DNA of 7,015 nt from an uncultured Verrucomicrobiota bacterium (GTDB lineage: Bacteria > Verrucomicrobiota > Verrucomicrobiia > Methylacidiphilales > Verrucolacustridaceae), in contig CAIVGD010000068.1 in assembly GCA_903905395.1 (NCBI GenBank), forward strand, positions 1 to 7,015, written 5' to 3'. The position numbers and the translations under genes are program-made. Positions 6,694 through 7,015 of the stretch are shown piece after piece. Numbering within the stretch: the stretch's first letter is position 1; the number at the start of each line of letters is the position of its first letter. The notes below the pieces were generated by a model. The model did not search any database. It saw only the letters and a list, made by a program, of their open reading frames with translations, and was not told where the DNA came from.

Positions 6694-6881
6694 CGTTTAA
6701 AAAACATTTTACCTACCCCCTGGGACATTTACAGGGCTACCGTGCGCGCGGTAAAAAAAGGAATAGAACCGCTAGCCCGATTATTTTTGGGCAAGTTTGT
6801 TGTAAAAAAGTGTTGTAACTAGGGTCACTTCCCGACCCCATCAAAGACACATCTCCTTGCAAGGGAGAGTTTAAGAAATTT
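6694..6881. other. 188-bp spacer between tRNA-Cys and transposase ORF
   Basis: No gene is seen. It contains an inverted repeat TCTCCTTGCAAGGGAGA (6852-6868, one bulge) just 3' of the tRNA; a GGGTC/GACCC stem with 7-nt loop (6822-6838); an 8-bp direct repeat TGTTGTAA (6798-6805 and 6811-6818); and a TACCG/CGGTA stem with 6-nt loop (6738-6753). The hairpin at 6852-6868 may help end the tRNA transcript but lacks a U-tract. No Shine-Dalgarno is evident before the ORF start at 6693. Confidence 0.55.
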
Positions 6882-6956
6882 TGGAGGCGAGGGTCGGAAT
6901 CGAACCGACGAATACAGCTTTTGCAGAGCCGTGCCTTACCACTTGGCTACCCCGCC
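6882..6956 (-). tRNA. tRNA-Cys (anticodon GCA), CCA encoded
   Basis: The complement folds as a full cloverleaf. The acceptor stem is GGCGGGG paired with CCTCGCC (one G-T). T8-A9 is followed by a D arm GCC..GGC. The anticodon arm is CGGCT-CTGCAAA-AGCTG with anticodon GCA. A 5-nt variable loop precedes the T arm GTCGG-TTCGATT-CCGAC. The discriminator is U, the usual identity base for cysteine tRNAs, followed by encoded CCA at 6884-6882. Confidence 0.95.
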
Positions 6957-6970
6957 CAAAATTCTCCTTC

Positions 6971-6999
6971 ATCATTCTCCCACTCCGCCCTTCCGTCAA
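6971..6999 (-). promoter_or_regulatory. Possible sigma70-type promoter of tRNA-Cys
   Basis: On the minus strand TTGACG (6999-6994, 5 of 6 to consensus) is followed after 17 nt by AATGAT (6976-6971, 4 of 6). The -10 box ends 14 nt before the tRNA 5' end, a fitting distance for a short leader. The -10 is weak and its second half is not ideal. Confidence 0.45.
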
Positions 7000-7015
7000 A
7001 TCCCTCCGCCCTAAT

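Noticed and set aside
6051..6728. Minus-strand frame of 225 codons overlapping the transposase
   Set aside because: Ser/Arg/Ala-rich shadow in another frame of the transposase.
5914..6822. Long plus-strand open frame of about 300 codons opposite the transposase
   Set aside because: It mirrors the transposase, whose very GC-rich third positions suppress stops on the other strand; the translation shows no family features.

Overview
The window is a GC-rich bacterial stretch in which every supported gene lies on the minus strand. It reads right to left as a tRNA-Cys gene, a spacer, a truncated IS91-family transposase, a 393-bp palindrome-rich spacer, and then a tight four-gene block: aroB (3-dehydroquinate synthase), dprA (natural-transformation / ssDNA-handling protein), a TopB-type type IA topoisomerase, and a tyrosine recombinase of the XerC/D family that runs off the left edge. 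The order dprA - topoisomerase - xer recalls the dprA-topA-xerC neighbourhood known from other bacteria. Gene order and the palindromic spacer repeats would fit Verrucomicrobiota or another PVC-type lineage, but this assignment is a weak inference.

Layout: 1-736 xer (3' end missing); 733-3228 topoisomerase; 3232-4326 dprA; 4323-5412 aroB; 5413-5805 spacer with a possible 15-codon leader ORF, GGGGTC/GACCCC palindromes and a 12-bp stem hairpin; 5806-6693 chimeric transposase remnant; 6694-6881 spacer with short hairpins and an 8-bp direct repeat; 6882-6956 tRNA-Cys(GCA), with a plausible sigma70-type promoter at 6971-6999.

The four genes look translationally coupled. The possible leader ORF and aroB overlap by ATGA, aroB and dprA overlap by ATGA, dprA and the topoisomerase are 3 nt apart, and the topoisomerase stop overlaps the only available xer start, a CTG. 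DprA, a type IA topoisomerase and a Xer recombinase all act on DNA strands during uptake, replication or chromosome resolution, so the block is mainly a DNA-processing operon headed by one shikimate-pathway gene.

Most notable points: (1) aroB is broken by one extra G in a G10 tract, exactly in the conserved GGG motif of the family; (2) the transposase ORF has a compositionally distinct zinc-ribbon-like N-terminus and an unrelated tail, so it looks like a chimera; (3) a topoisomerase III-type enzyme occupies the slot usually held by topA; (4) xer has no ATG/GTG/TTG start at its 5' end; (5) the spacer upstream of aroB holds nested palindromes and a candidate leader peptide. I see no clear sign of a wholly new multi-gene system.
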